Position numbers and translations under genes: made by a program. 64,000 bases of DNA, from the NCBI GenBank assembly GCA_019913005.1, contig JAIOHL010000252.1, forward strand, positions 1 through 64,000, read 5' to 3'. The DNA is from Anaerolineae bacterium (GTDB lineage: Bacteria > Chloroflexota > Anaerolineae > Aggregatilineales > J027). Shown piece after piece: positions 1 through 8,265 of this stretch; within the stretch, counting starts at the first letter, position 1; the number at the start of each line of letters is the position of its first letter. Below the pieces are notes generated by a model, which saw nothing but the letters and a program-made list of their open reading frames with translations, searched no databases and was not told the DNA's origin.

Positions 1-6
1 CCCCAA

Positions 7-28
7 CCCTCCCCGTAAACAAGGAGGG
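7..28 (+). terminator. Terminator-like hairpin at left edge
   Basis: Arms CCCTCC (7-12) and GGAGGG (23-28) form a 6-bp stem. No T-run follows on the plus strand, and the upstream gene lies outside the window. Similar C-rich/G-rich hairpins occur at 2660-2692 and 25424-25447. Confidence 0.35.
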
Positions 29-77
29 CTTAAGACGGTAAAACGCTCGAATCTGGTGTAAGGAATATTTTACTGTT

Positions 78-1409
78 ATGACTGAACAAAACCATGTGCC
101 CGAAGATCAGAATCAGCATTCAGACTCACAACGTCTGTTTCAACAATTGGCATCCGAAGAACCGCCCGTAAATCTGGGCGATACTTCACCTTCCGCCACC
201 GCACCGCATCCAACAAACCAGTATGATGCGGGTTGGCAACGGTATCTGGGTGGGTCTATTTTGCTGGCGGCGCTGCTGTTGACGATGGCTGCTGGTTTGA
301 TTATCTTCCTCGGCAATCAAGACGAAAACGACCCGACTGATGAAGTCCACCAAAATTCGACCAAAGATGCACCACTGGTGATTATTCGGCCCTCGCTGAC
401 CCCTGATCCCGATGTTGAAAATCCACCTGTGCCAAATGTGGGCAACCCAACCGGAGGGATTCGCTCGACAGCCGCACCGGACGAGCAGGCGGTTTCACTG
501 TTGACCCCTGTGCCCAGTTCGGCGGATTCCGGGCCAGCGATTGGACGGGATAATGACCCGTTTACCATCCGAGTGGGATCAAGCGAACGGGGTTTTACCA
601 GCTACGTGATTCAACAGGGCGATACGCTAGACAGCATTGCCAAAAAATTTAATCTGGAGGATGTTTGCACGATTATCTGGTCAAATGACCGCAATAAGGT
701 CAGCCCGCCACGTGTGAATGCAGAAATCCTCATCCCGCCAACCGACGGGGTATTTGCTAAGGTACGTGAACCCATCACGATTAAAGAATTGGCGGAGGCC
801 ACCCAAGTAGACCCTTCAGTCATCATTGACTCGGCCTATAACACGCAACTGTTAGGAGCGACGGCTGACAGCATGTTGATTGAGGGAGTCAGTGTGCTGG
901 TTCCCGGTGGCAATGGGGGCGACTGCAATGTGTGGCAACCCGCCCCAATCGTGGCAGGCGATGACAGCACGGGCAGTTCCGTTTCCGGCGGGGTTGCCAA
1001 CAGCGGATTGTGGGGATGCAATGCCCAAGTCACTACAACAGGCTTTCCGGTGCAAGTACCGGTGAGCGGACGGTATGAATTTTGGCAGGGTTTCTCAGGC
1101 TCTCATACAGCGGTTGACCTCGCCGCTCCGGTTGGAACAACCATCGTGGCAGCGGGTAATGGCACCGTCATCTATGCGGGGTGGAATCAATATGGTTATG
1201 GCAAAGTTGTGGTCATCGCGCATGGCAGCAGTTACAGCTTGTACGCCCATATGGATAGCTACAGTGTGAGTTGTGGGCAGTCGGTGTCTCAGGGGCAAGC
1301 TATTGGCACCATTGGCATGACCGGACGTACCAGCGGGCCACATCTGCACTTTGAAATCCGTGACAGCAATTTCCAAGCGATGGATCCGGTGTATACGATT
1401 AGTTTATAA
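78..1409 (+). CDS. LysM domain-containing M23 metallopeptidase (paralogue 1)
   Basis: Membrane-anchored cell-wall hydrolase of 443 aa, likely cleaving peptidoglycan cross-bridges outside the cytoplasmic membrane. Residues about 1-55 are a polar cytoplasmic N-terminus, and about 57-80 form one transmembrane helix. A Pro/Thr-rich linker follows, then a LysM domain at about 175-220 (motif QQGDTLDSIAKKF) and a C-terminal M23 (LytM) domain at about 330-440. The zinc-site motifs are intact: SHTAVDLAAP (His and Asp ligands), YAHMD and HLHFE. The next gene starts 3 bp after the stop, has the same architecture and is clearly a duplicate, so the two are probably co-transcribed. The LysM segment suggests peptidoglycan binding. 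Activity is inferred from the intact metal ligands. Confidence 0.9.
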   Translation: MTEQNHVPEDQNQHSDSQRLFQQLASEEPPVNLGDTSPSATAPHPTNQYDAGWQRYLGGSILLAALLLTMAAGLIIFLGNQDENDPTDEVHQNSTKDAPLVIIRPSLTPDPDVENPPVPNVGNPTGGIRSTAAPDEQAVSLLTPVPSSADSGPAIGRDNDPFTIRVGSSERGFTSYVIQQGDTLDSIAKKFNLEDVCTIIWSNDRNKVSPPRVNAEILIPPTDGVFAKVREPITIKELAEATQVDPSVIIDSAYNTQLLGATADSMLIEGVSVLVPGGNGGDCNVWQPAPIVAGDDSTGSSVSGGVANSGLWGCNAQVTTTGFPVQVPVSGRYEFWQGFSGSHTAVDLAAPVGTTIVAAGNGTVIYAGWNQYGYGKVVVIAHGSSYSLYAHMDSYSVSCGQSVSQGQAIGTIGMTGRTSGPHLHFEIRDSNFQAMDPVYTISL

Positions 1410-1412
1410 GCC

Positions 1413-2609
1413 ATGAACACACGTAACACCGGGAAAAACAAGCTGGGTGGGGGCATCCTGTTGATGGCAGCGGCGGTAATGGTGGTTGCCGCCTTTATGG
1501 TCATCACACAAATGGGCAAAAACGACCCACAGCGGATTGGGGATCGTCCAACAAGCACGGCTACGGCTACGGTGACAATGGAATTGCCCACCGCGACGCC
1601 CTCACCAACGCCTTCAATTACCCCATCGCCAACGCTGACCCAGTTGCCCACTGCCGATTCGGAATTGGTAGCGACCTCAGTGGCACAAGGCGTGGATGTA
1701 TCGGTCAATGCGAATGTAGGGAATGGCGGAATCGGACTTGAACCGGAAGCCTATACCATTAACCGTGACCTTGAGCGTGCCGGGATTATCCAACATGTGG
1801 TACAACGCGGCGACAGTTTACAAGGCATCGCTGACCAATATCATATCAGCATTGAAACGATTATCTGGTCGAATGATCGGTTTTACGTGAATGCCATGCA
1901 ACCGGGTTTGGTGTTGAATATTTTGCCCGTCGAGGGCGCGATTGAACGCATTCAAGAACCAATCAGCATTCAAGACCTCGCTGAAAAGTATCAAGTTGAC
2001 CCCTATGCCATCATTGACTCCGACTATAACCAACTGGGGGGGTCACTGCCCGAAAATGTACTGCCGGAAGGATTAGAAGTAGCCATTCCGGGGGGGATTG
2101 GTTCTAAGGAGCCGATTTACTGGACACCGATGGGTGGAGCTTCGACGACAGCGGAATTGACGGCGGGTGGGGTCTATATGGGGACGGCGAAATTTGGCGT
2201 GGGGCAGTCGGGATCGTGCGGCGTGCAAGAAGTTTACAATGGCACCGCCCCGCTCTTTAAGCCTGTCTCCGGTTATGTACTAACCACCGATTTTTCGTGG
2301 GCACATCGCGGACTTGATCTTTCCGCCGTGACAGGTACCCCCGTCAAAGCAGTGGGCGGTGGGGTGGTCATTTTTGCCGGATGGAGCGATTGGGGTTATG
2401 GCTGGAGTGTGGTCATTTCACATGGGGCGGTCATGAGCCTATATGCCCATCTGACAGCAGATTTTGTCTACTGTGGGCAGGTGGTAGAGGCGGGGCAGCA
2501 TATCGGGAACGTGGGGAGCAGTGGCAATTCAACCGGCCCACATCTGCATTTTGAAATCCGCGATGCCGCTGGTGTGCCACAGAATCCGCGTGATTATCTG
2601 CCATTTTGA
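1413..2609 (+). CDS. LysM domain-containing M23 metallopeptidase (paralogue 2)
   Basis: Second copy of the preceding gene, 398 aa, with a shorter cytoplasmic tail. One transmembrane helix lies at about residues 14-32, followed by a Thr/Pro-rich linker (TATPSPTPSITPSPT), a LysM domain at about 130-175 (QRGDSLQGIADQYHIS) and an M23 domain at about 285-395. Metal-site motifs are WAHRGLDL, YAHL and HLHFEIRD, so it should be an active zinc endopeptidase on the outer face of the membrane. The start lies 3 bp after the upstream stop, which implies translational coupling. A strong terminator follows at 2660-2697. The tandem duplication suggests division of labour in wall remodelling, but the sequence does not show distinct substrates. 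Confidence 0.9.
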   Translation: MNTRNTGKNKLGGGILLMAAAVMVVAAFMVITQMGKNDPQRIGDRPTSTATATVTMELPTATPSPTPSITPSPTLTQLPTADSELVATSVAQGVDVSVNANVGNGGIGLEPEAYTINRDLERAGIIQHVVQRGDSLQGIADQYHISIETIIWSNDRFYVNAMQPGLVLNILPVEGAIERIQEPISIQDLAEKYQVDPYAIIDSDYNQLGGSLPENVLPEGLEVAIPGGIGSKEPIYWTPMGGASTTAELTAGGVYMGTAKFGVGQSGSCGVQEVYNGTAPLFKPVSGYVLTTDFSWAHRGLDLSAVTGTPVKAVGGGVVIFAGWSDWGYGWSVVISHGAVMSLYAHLTADFVYCGQVVEAGQHIGNVGSSGNSTGPHLHFEIRDAAGVPQNPRDYLPF

Positions 2610-2659
2610 GAAAGTAAATTAGATACGCGGGAATAAATTCAGAATCCCCACCCCAAGCC

Positions 2660-2697
2660 CCTCCCCATTGCATGGAGAGGGGCTTTTTTATACCATT
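2660..2697 (+). terminator. Rho-independent terminator after the M23 pair
   Basis: AGCCCCTC and GAGGGGCT flank a short loop and are followed directly by TTTTTTA. This closes the two-gene M23 unit and separates it from the convergent lipoprotein gene. Confidence 0.8.
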
Positions 2698-2699
2698 TT

Positions 2700-3614
2700 T
2701 CACGGCGCAAGGGGGCCGTCGAAGCTACCGCCATTGCCGTCGGTAGGCACAAAGGCATAGACCTGACCATCCCCGCCGACAATCATGAAACCGCGTTCAA
2801 AATCTTGCCAATAACTGGAATAGGCCGTCTCGCCCTGTGTGGCCCATCCGATTGAAGTACGGAGGGGTTCATTGGAACGCCATGCCAAACCAAATCCACG
2901 AATCGGTTGACGCAGATTTTCGGCGGGGGGGGCAAAGGCGGGGTCGCTTTCGGGTTGACCGTCGGCCCATGTATCGGCAATGCGATAGTAACGGCGGTCT
3001 TGGGTTTGCAGGGCATAGATTTCTTTGGAATCACGCCAGAACATGATGCCACGCTCGAACGGTTCATAGACCAGCGAGAGTTGATACCCGGCATCACGTG
3101 GACAGCCGAGACGCTGCTGCAAATTGGGATCGCGGCCATAGGCATTGGCAAATGAGGCGTTGGGCTGAATGGGACAGTTCACTGGGCCAGCCACTGCAAG
3201 GGTGGGAGTCGTCAAAACCGGGCCAATCGGGATGGTTTGGGCAGTGGGAGCACCTAAAAATACAGGAATCGTCGCCCCCGGCAAACTCCCCGGCGCAATC
3301 GGCGTGACATTGCCCGCCAACGGTGTACCACTGGACTGTGGGCCAACATAGACCCCGACATAGGGCGTGGGGGTCAAGGTGGGTTCAGGTGGCTCTGGGG
3401 TTTCGGTGGGGAATGAGAGATCAATGGTCGCGGTGGGTAGTTGATCGGCGACGGGGGACGTGGCCGTAAACTGCACGGTTATTAACATCTTGGGCATGTC
3501 ATTCACACCCGCCAGAATCGGGCCATCGGCTTCGGGAGTGGGGTTATTGTTGTCAGTACAAGCGGCTAAGGCCAATACTGCCGCAATCATAGTTAAGGCA
3601 AATTTTTTCATCAT
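2700..3614 (-). CDS. Lipoprotein with LGFP-like repeats
   Basis: Predicted lipoprotein of 304 aa. The N-terminus MMKKFALTMIAAVLALAAC has a signal peptide ending in a lipobox, with Cys19 as the lipidation site. A Pro/Thr-rich linker follows (about residues 25-140). The C-terminal part carries two related segments, QQRLGCPRD...YEPFERGIMFW and TSIGWATQ...WQDFERGFMIV, which resemble LGFP-type repeats seen in extracellular wall-associated proteins. The family assignment is tentative. Its ATG overlaps the stop of the upstream TrpC-like gene (ATGA), so the two are translationally coupled. Likely anchored to the outer face of the membrane; role unknown. Confidence 0.8.
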   Translation of the reverse strand: MMKKFALTMIAAVLALAACTDNNNPTPEADGPILAGVNDMPKMLITVQFTATSPVADQLPTATIDLSFPTETPEPPEPTLTPTPYVGVYVGPQSSGTPLAGNVTPIAPGSLPGATIPVFLGAPTAQTIPIGPVLTTPTLAVAGPVNCPIQPNASFANAYGRDPNLQQRLGCPRDAGYQLSLVYEPFERGIMFWRDSKEIYALQTQDRRYYRIADTWADGQPESDPAFAPPAENLRQPIRGFGLAWRSNEPLRTSIGWATQGETAYSSYWQDFERGFMIVGGDGQVYAFVPTDGNGGSFDGPLAP

Positions 3615-4471
3615 CGAACAGCCCTGTTGTCAGGATTTACCAGCGAAAAAAGTGTATGGATGGTTTCTTCGGGATTCGGCATACCGAGCAGCCCTTCGCC
3701 CACAACCACCCCATCAATCCCAGATTCAGCCACCATCGCCATGTCTTCGGGGGTGCGTATGCCGCCCATGCTGACGACGACAATGTGGCGCGGAATCTGC
3801 GGACACAGGCGGGTGGTGCGGCTTAAATCAACGTCAAAAGTGCGCCAATCTACGTTGCTAATGGCGATCACCAGAGGGTCGGATTTTAAGGTGCGGGCCA
3901 ATTCTTGCTCATCTTGCACCTGCACGACGGCGGTCATGCGGAGGCGCTGGGTAATTGAAACCAAGTCCCATAAACGATACTCCCCCAAGAGGGCCGCAAT
4001 CAAAATCACCGCATCGGCTCCGGCAGCACGCGCTTCATGCACCTGATAACGATCAAACACAAAGTCGTTACGAATAACCGGGATGCGCGTTTCCTGTGAG
4101 ACTAAGGTTAAGTGATGGATTTCGCCCTGATAGTAGAGAGGATTGGTGGCTACCGAGAGGGCTTGGACGCCCAAATTTTCAAACAGGTGGGCCTGCTCAA
4201 CGGGGTCGTAGCGATCTACCAAAATCCTGCCACGATGGGATTGGCGTTTTAGTTCGACGATCAGCGAGAGGCCCCGGTCATAACGCAGAACACTGGAGAG
4301 GGCCAGCGGGCGGCGTTGAATACTGGCCAAGGCGTGAAGACCCGACAGCGAGATTTCTTGTTTATTGATCTCAAGCTGTTGTCGGATATTTTCCATGATC
4401 TCCGCCAAGAAACCGCTGATTTCAAGCTCATCCAGCGCATCGGGGTCTCGAAGATTTTGTGGTTGATCCAT
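3611..4471 (-). CDS. TrpC-fold protein, probable non-catalytic indole-3-glycerol-phosphate synthase homologue
   Basis: 286 aa, with clear full-length similarity to indole-3-glycerol-phosphate synthase (TrpC), a TIM barrel that makes indole-glycerol phosphate in tryptophan synthesis. Aligning by motif to the Sulfolobus enzyme, Glu73 and Lys75 (VELKRQS) match E51 and K53. The catalytic Lys of the KDF motif is Asn135 (RNDF), the E159 equivalent is Gln184, N180 is Ser205, and the E210/S211 pair is Met235/Gly236. Spacing between these sites matches the real enzyme exactly after the first gap, so misalignment is unlikely. No other trp gene is nearby. It sits between a penicillin-binding protein and a lipoprotein and is coupled to the latter. 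TrpC fold is confident; loss of the normal reaction is inferred. Confidence 0.85.
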   Translation of the reverse strand: MDQPQNLRDPDALDELEISGFLAEIMENIRQQLEINKQEISLSGLHALASIQRRPLALSSVLRYDRGLSLIVELKRQSHRGRILVDRYDPVEQAHLFENLGVQALSVATNPLYYQGEIHHLTLVSQETRIPVIRNDFVFDRYQVHEARAAGADAVILIAALLGEYRLWDLVSITQRLRMTAVVQVQDEQELARTLKSDPLVIAISNVDWRTFDVDLSRTTRLCPQIPRHIVVVSMGGIRTPEDMAMVAESGIDGVVVGEGLLGMPNPEETIHTLFSLVNPDNRAVR

Positions 4472-4507
4472 CGCACATCACCCATCTATCTATCGTTACT
4501 GAGGGCG

Positions 4508-4537
4508 ATTGTATGCTCAAAACACAACAAAACGCAA
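4508..4537 (-). promoter_or_regulatory. Candidate promoter for the TrpC-like/lipoprotein pair
   Basis: On the minus strand, TTGCGT (4537-4532), an 18-bp spacer and TACAAT (4513-4508). The start codon at 4471 lies about 30 nt past the expected transcription start. The pair may also be read from the upstream penicillin-binding protein gene. Confidence 0.4.
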
Positions 4538-4560
4538 CCACCGTCACGCATAGTAAGTCT

Positions 4561-7110
4561 CTATTCAGCAGAGCCAGAAGATGGGCGTTCGTCTGGCGGC
4601 ACATAGGAATCTACTCGAAACGCGATGGGTTGGCTTTCCAAACTGCTGCCATCGGCGAGTTGGGCAGTTGACCAAACTAGATGATCGCCCGGCTGCAAAG
4701 ACCACCAAACATCGAAAGGCGCTTGTTCTATGGATTGGACGATATTACCATCAATCCAATAGGTAATGCTGGCCGTTTCGGGTGGGGTGATGACCGATAG
4801 ACGAATGCGTTGCGTTTCTAATGGCAAGAGCGGCGTCAGGGCAAAAACGGTATAGGGGTCGGGGGAGATCATGCGTAACGGACGTTCTGGTTCTTCACCC
4901 ACCCGGACAGCAGAATCCGGTGGGGGTGGGATGTTTTGACGGGCGGCCCAATCACGCGCTTCGGGGGGCAGCACCAGATAGACCTTTTCCTGTTGAAATT
5001 CGGTGGGGGTTTCGTCGGTTGCCAGCAGTCCGGTGCGGCTGTCTACTAGGAAGGGTTGATAAAAATTATCGGACTCGGTGGGGACAGTGCCCTCAATAAA
5101 CCATTCCCATTTGCGGACGGGGCAATATTCAGTCGGCAGTAAGCCGGAGGTCGCGCAAACTTCGGCCCGTACAAGCCCCTCAGGTCGCTCAAATTGTAAT
5201 TCAGGCTGACCATAGAGCACTTCCCGCATGAATTGATTCCAAATTGGCCCAGCCCCCGTTATACCCGTCACATTGGTCATAGGGGTGTTGTCGGCATTGC
5301 CCACCCAAACCCCCACGACTAAATTCGGGGTGTAGCCCATTGTCCAGTTATCGCGGAAATCGGTGGTCGTGCCTGTTTTGGCAGCGGCGGGTCGGCCAAT
5401 ATTGAGCGAACTGACCGCCCCAAACGCCGGAATACGCGCTTCATTGTCCGAAAGAATGTCGGTAATCAGATAGGCAACACGCGGATCGAGTTCGGGTTTA
5501 CCGAGGGCAGGGGTTTGGGCCTCATAGATCGTCTCCCCTGCACTGTTACGAATTTCCAAAATATAGTTCGGCTCCACACGCTGCCCCCCATTGGCAAAAG
5601 CGCTATAGGCGGCGGTCAGTTCAACCAAGCGCACCTCCCCGCCACCCAACGTCAGCGATAAATCAAAGCGGCTGGTGTCAGTCAGGGTTGAAATGCCCAA
5701 ACGAGTGACCAACGTCACCAACGATTGCACACCGATTTCATTGAGGGTCTCTACCGCTGGGATGTTGTAAGACGAGGCCAATGCCTCACGCACCAGAACC
5801 GGGCCATGTTCCGCTAGGCCAAAATTCAGCGGGGTATAACTTTCGAGGCGGCGGGTGACAAAGGGCGTTTTGACATCGAGCAGCATGGTGGCTGGGGTGA
5901 AAGGTTCTTCATAGGCCGGATTAAAGGCGGCGGCATAGGTAAAGGGTTTCAAGGCTGACCCCGGCTGGCGTGGAGCAAGGGCGGCGTTGACATTGCCGTC
6001 TATGCTTTCGTCAAAATAATCGGGGCTGCCCAACATGGCTAAAATCTGGCCGGTATAGGGGTCTATGGCGACTAAGGCGGCGTTATGTACATCTTTGGGC
6101 GGCGATCCATCCGGCGGATTATTGAGTTCGGCGAGATGCTGACGGGCAATACGTTCGGCGGCATTCTGCCAATTGAGATCAAGGGTGGTGTAAACTTCCA
6201 AACCCCCTGTATAAAGTTCGTCGGCGTAATCGCGTTCCAACTGTGTCCAGACGGCGGCGACAAAATGGGGGGCTAGAATCTCGAATGTGCCCGCACTGTA
6301 ATCGAGCGGTTCTTTTTTGGCCTGTTCCGCTTCAGATTCGGAAATATAGCCGTGCTTGACCATCAAATCCAAAACAATCGTCTGGCGGTCTTTGGCAATA
6401 GTTGGATTTTCGAGCGGGTTATAGATAGCAGGGGATTGGGGCAGACCCGCCAGCATCGCACATTCGGCTAGGCTCAACGAGGCAGGCGACTTGCCAAAAT
6501 AGATGCGGGAGGCGGCTTCGACCCCATAAGCCAAATTGCCATAATATGTCTGATTGAGATAAAGCGTTAGGATTTCTTCGCGGGAATAGGCCATATTCAA
6601 ACGAATGGCAAGGATGCTTTCACGCAGTTTGCGGCGCACGGTGCGGTCTTGACTGGGTTGTTTGGTTAGCAAGAGATTACGCGCAACCTGCTGGGTAATG
6701 GTGCTGCCACCCGCCCGAACCTCCCCACCGCGCACATTAATCCACAGGGCGCGGGCAATACCTTCAATGTCTACGCCGGGGTGATGATAAAAATTGGCGT
6801 CCTCGGTGGCGATGGTTGCATCCGGCAGGCAGCTTGCCATTTCATCAAGGGTAACAGCTTTGTGGCTGCCCCCATACAAATCCACAATTTCATAGAGCAA
6901 TTTGCCGTTGCGGTCATAGATGCGCGTGCTGGGAAGAGCCAGACCCGCTTCCAAATTATCAACATTGGGCAGATCAACAAACAGCCATTGATAGAGATAG
7001 ACGATGCCGGAGATGCCCAAAATAAGCAAAACCAAGAGGGCACGCTGCCAGCGTCTGCGCCGTTTCCAAAATCGCTGGTAAAGATTTTTGGGGAAAGATT
7101 TTTTCATCAC
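4561..7110 (-). CDS. Class A penicillin-binding protein (glycosyltransferase/transpeptidase)
   Basis: Bifunctional murein synthase of 849 aa: it polymerises lipid II glycan strands and cross-links stem peptides on the outer face of the membrane. A basic cytoplasmic tail and one transmembrane helix (about residues 23-43) precede a GT51 domain at about 75-250, with ATEDANFYHHPG containing the catalytic Glu, GGSTITQQ and the RKLRE motif. The transpeptidase domain (about 330-640) has SALK (SxxK, nucleophile Ser near residue 383), SSYN (SxN) and KTGTT (KTG, near 577). All catalytic motifs are present. The C-terminal 150 residues contain an Ig-like region (about 740-830). It is followed on the same strand by the TrpC-like and lipoprotein genes. 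Fits the PBP1A/PonA class; the exact orthologue is not certain. Confidence 0.93.
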   Translation of the reverse strand: MMKKSFPKNLYQRFWKRRRRWQRALLVLLILGISGIVYLYQWLFVDLPNVDNLEAGLALPSTRIYDRNGKLLYEIVDLYGGSHKAVTLDEMASCLPDATIATEDANFYHHPGVDIEGIARALWINVRGGEVRAGGSTITQQVARNLLLTKQPSQDRTVRRKLRESILAIRLNMAYSREEILTLYLNQTYYGNLAYGVEAASRIYFGKSPASLSLAECAMLAGLPQSPAIYNPLENPTIAKDRQTIVLDLMVKHGYISESEAEQAKKEPLDYSAGTFEILAPHFVAAVWTQLERDYADELYTGGLEVYTTLDLNWQNAAERIARQHLAELNNPPDGSPPKDVHNAALVAIDPYTGQILAMLGSPDYFDESIDGNVNAALAPRQPGSALKPFTYAAAFNPAYEEPFTPATMLLDVKTPFVTRRLESYTPLNFGLAEHGPVLVREALASSYNIPAVETLNEIGVQSLVTLVTRLGISTLTDTSRFDLSLTLGGGEVRLVELTAAYSAFANGGQRVEPNYILEIRNSAGETIYEAQTPALGKPELDPRVAYLITDILSDNEARIPAFGAVSSLNIGRPAAAKTGTTTDFRDNWTMGYTPNLVVGVWVGNADNTPMTNVTGITGAGPIWNQFMREVLYGQPELQFERPEGLVRAEVCATSGLLPTEYCPVRKWEWFIEGTVPTESDNFYQPFLVDSRTGLLATDETPTEFQQEKVYLVLPPEARDWAARQNIPPPPDSAVRVGEEPERPLRMISPDPYTVFALTPLLPLETQRIRLSVITPPETASITYWIDGNIVQSIEQAPFDVWWSLQPGDHLVWSTAQLADGSSLESQPIAFRVDSYVPPDERPSSGSAE

Positions 7111-7327
7111 GACCTGCCAAAATCATCATACTGACCTCATTCCTCATTTGATTTTACAGAAAGTTGGAATGGAAATAGCGCTGAGGCATGAAAGCGAAAA
7201 GCAACCATAGGCCAAGCGGTGAGGTACATGAAGTTTCAAAAAATTTCGGTCTCAAGAGGGCAAATTTGTTATACACTAAAACTGGTGGAGGCTAATGGAA
7301 ACGAATAGAAGCAAATAAGTAAAGGTT

Positions 7328-7355
7328 TTGCATTTGTTCGTCCCGGTGCTATACT
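7328..7355 (+). promoter_or_regulatory. Sigma70-type promoter upstream of structured leader
   Basis: TTGCAT (7328-7333), a 16-bp spacer and TATACT (7350-7355). Expected transcription start is about 7362, giving a leader of about 260 nt before the gene at 7623. Confidence 0.65.
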
Positions 7356-7361
7356 ACAGCA

Positions 7362-7552
7362 TACGCTTTTACCGACATCTCGGTTAGGGCAGTGGAAATC
7401 AGCAGTCATCGAAACCTATCTCCAATGCCTGCTGGTGATTAGGAGTCTGGCGTTTTCAAGTGCAGGGGATTTGCCAACTCCGCTTTTCATTTCGCACTTG
7501 TCCGAAATGTCACCGGCCTTTGGGGGAGCCTTTCAATTGAAGAATCCCCCAA
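7362..7552 (+). ncRNA. Candidate structured RNA (long leader or independent small RNA)
   Basis: Part of the 512-bp gene-free stretch 7111-7622. A closing stem pairs 7374-7383 with 7502-7511 (10 positions, one mismatch). Inside it are two hairpins. Hairpin 1 pairs 7397-7405 with 7429-7440 (9 bp, GCAG/CTGC core, 3-nt bulge). Hairpin 2 pairs 7442-7451 with 7473-7481 (9 bp, one bulge). A fourth hairpin, TTGGGGGA (7520-7527) with TCCCCCAA (7545-7552), follows. A good promoter ends just before it. It could be a cis-regulatory leader of the bifunctional-nuclease gene or a stable RNA of about 190 nt (6S RNA size). I found no diagnostic motif of tmRNA, RNase P, SRP RNA or a known riboswitch. Stems were found by eye only. 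Confidence 0.4.
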
Positions 7553-7622
7553 AATACAATCCCAATGACAACACGAGGCCTATCACATAATAAGGCTAGG
7601 GATCGGATGAGGAAGTAGAGGT

Positions 7623-8147
7623 ATGGTAGAGGTCAAAATTGATTGTATTAGAATGAGCTTGATGACCCAAAACCGGGTGGTCATTCTAAAAGAAGAAGGC
7701 AGCGAACGGTATCTGGCAATCTGGATTGGGCCATACGAAGCGGAAGCCATTACCACCGAGCTTCAAGATGTTCAACACAAACGCCCTTTGACCCACGACC
7801 TATTGAAATCACTGATTGTCGAAATGGGAGCGGAAGTTCAATATGTGGTAATCACCGAACTCCGTCGCCCCGATGATATTTTCTTCGCCAAGATTGTGAT
7901 TGAATTGGACGGACGTGAACTCGAAGTAGATTCTCGCCCCAGTGACGCCATCGCATTAGCAGTCCGTGCCCGCGTGCCGATTTATGTTGAACCTGAAGTG
8001 ATGGATGCCGCCGCTGTTACCCCCGAAGAAGATGTTGAGAACGAACCCGATGTGCCGACTGAAAAAGGCGCGGCGTTGGACGACAAACTAGGGTTGTTCA
8101 AAGATTTTGTGGAAACACTCGATCTGGATAATTTGGACGAAGAATAA
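7623..8147 (+). CDS. Bifunctional nuclease family protein (BFN, DUF151)
   Basis: 174 aa. Residues about 1-130 match the BFN/DUF151 fold (MVEVKIDCIRMS, AIWIGPYEAEAI, RPLTHDLLKSL, LEVDSRPSDAIALAVR). Members are described as small nucleases acting on DNA and RNA and are widespread in Chloroflexota, Thermotogae and plants. Residues 135-174 form an acidic tail. The start has GAGGAAG nearby upstream. It lies behind a long, apparently structured leader with its own promoter, which suggests post-transcriptional control. A palindromic repeat and a terminator follow. Family is confident; the nuclease role is carried over from the family. Confidence 0.9.
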   Translation: MVEVKIDCIRMSLMTQNRVVILKEEGSERYLAIWIGPYEAEAITTELQDVQHKRPLTHDLLKSLIVEMGAEVQYVVITELRRPDDIFFAKIVIELDGRELEVDSRPSDAIALAVRARVPIYVEPEVMDAAAVTPEEDVENEPDVPTEKGAALDDKLGLFKDFVETLDLDNLDEE

Positions 8148-8148
8148 T

Positions 8149-8199
8149 CCGAGGAATAGAATTCCCCGGCTACAAAAACAATGTCCACGAGATGTGGAC
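8149..8199 (+). repeat. Interspersed palindromic repeat, copy 1
   Basis: Lies directly after the stop of the bifunctional-nuclease gene. It shares about 50 bases with 23850-23900: CCGAGGAAT, a variable dinucleotide, AATTCCCCGGCTAC, then AACAATGTCCACGAGATG and TGGAC. The 3' half is a hairpin, GTCCAC-GAGAT-GTGGAC. The left arm of the 5' hairpin has decayed compared with copy 2. Confidence 0.8.
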
Positions 8200-8230
8200 A
8201 GAGCCTCCATCACGATACAGATAAATTTTA

Positions 8231-8259
8231 AAGGGCAGGACTCAATACCCTGCCTTTTT
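8231..8259 (+). terminator. Rho-independent terminator after bifunctional nuclease
   Basis: GGCAGG (8234-8239), a 9-nt loop and CCTGCC (8249-8254), followed by TTTTT. It lies between convergent genes. Confidence 0.85.
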
Positions 8260-8265
8260 GATTGA

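Noticed and set aside
1289-1708. 139-codon open frame on the minus strand across the M23 gene junction
   Set aside because: It is the reverse shadow of two strongly supported genes, with low-complexity Val/Gly/Thr strings that mirror the Thr/Pro linker.
7362-7552. tmRNA, RNase P RNA or SRP RNA
   Set aside because: None of their diagnostic sequences is visible; only a general multi-stem structure can be supported.
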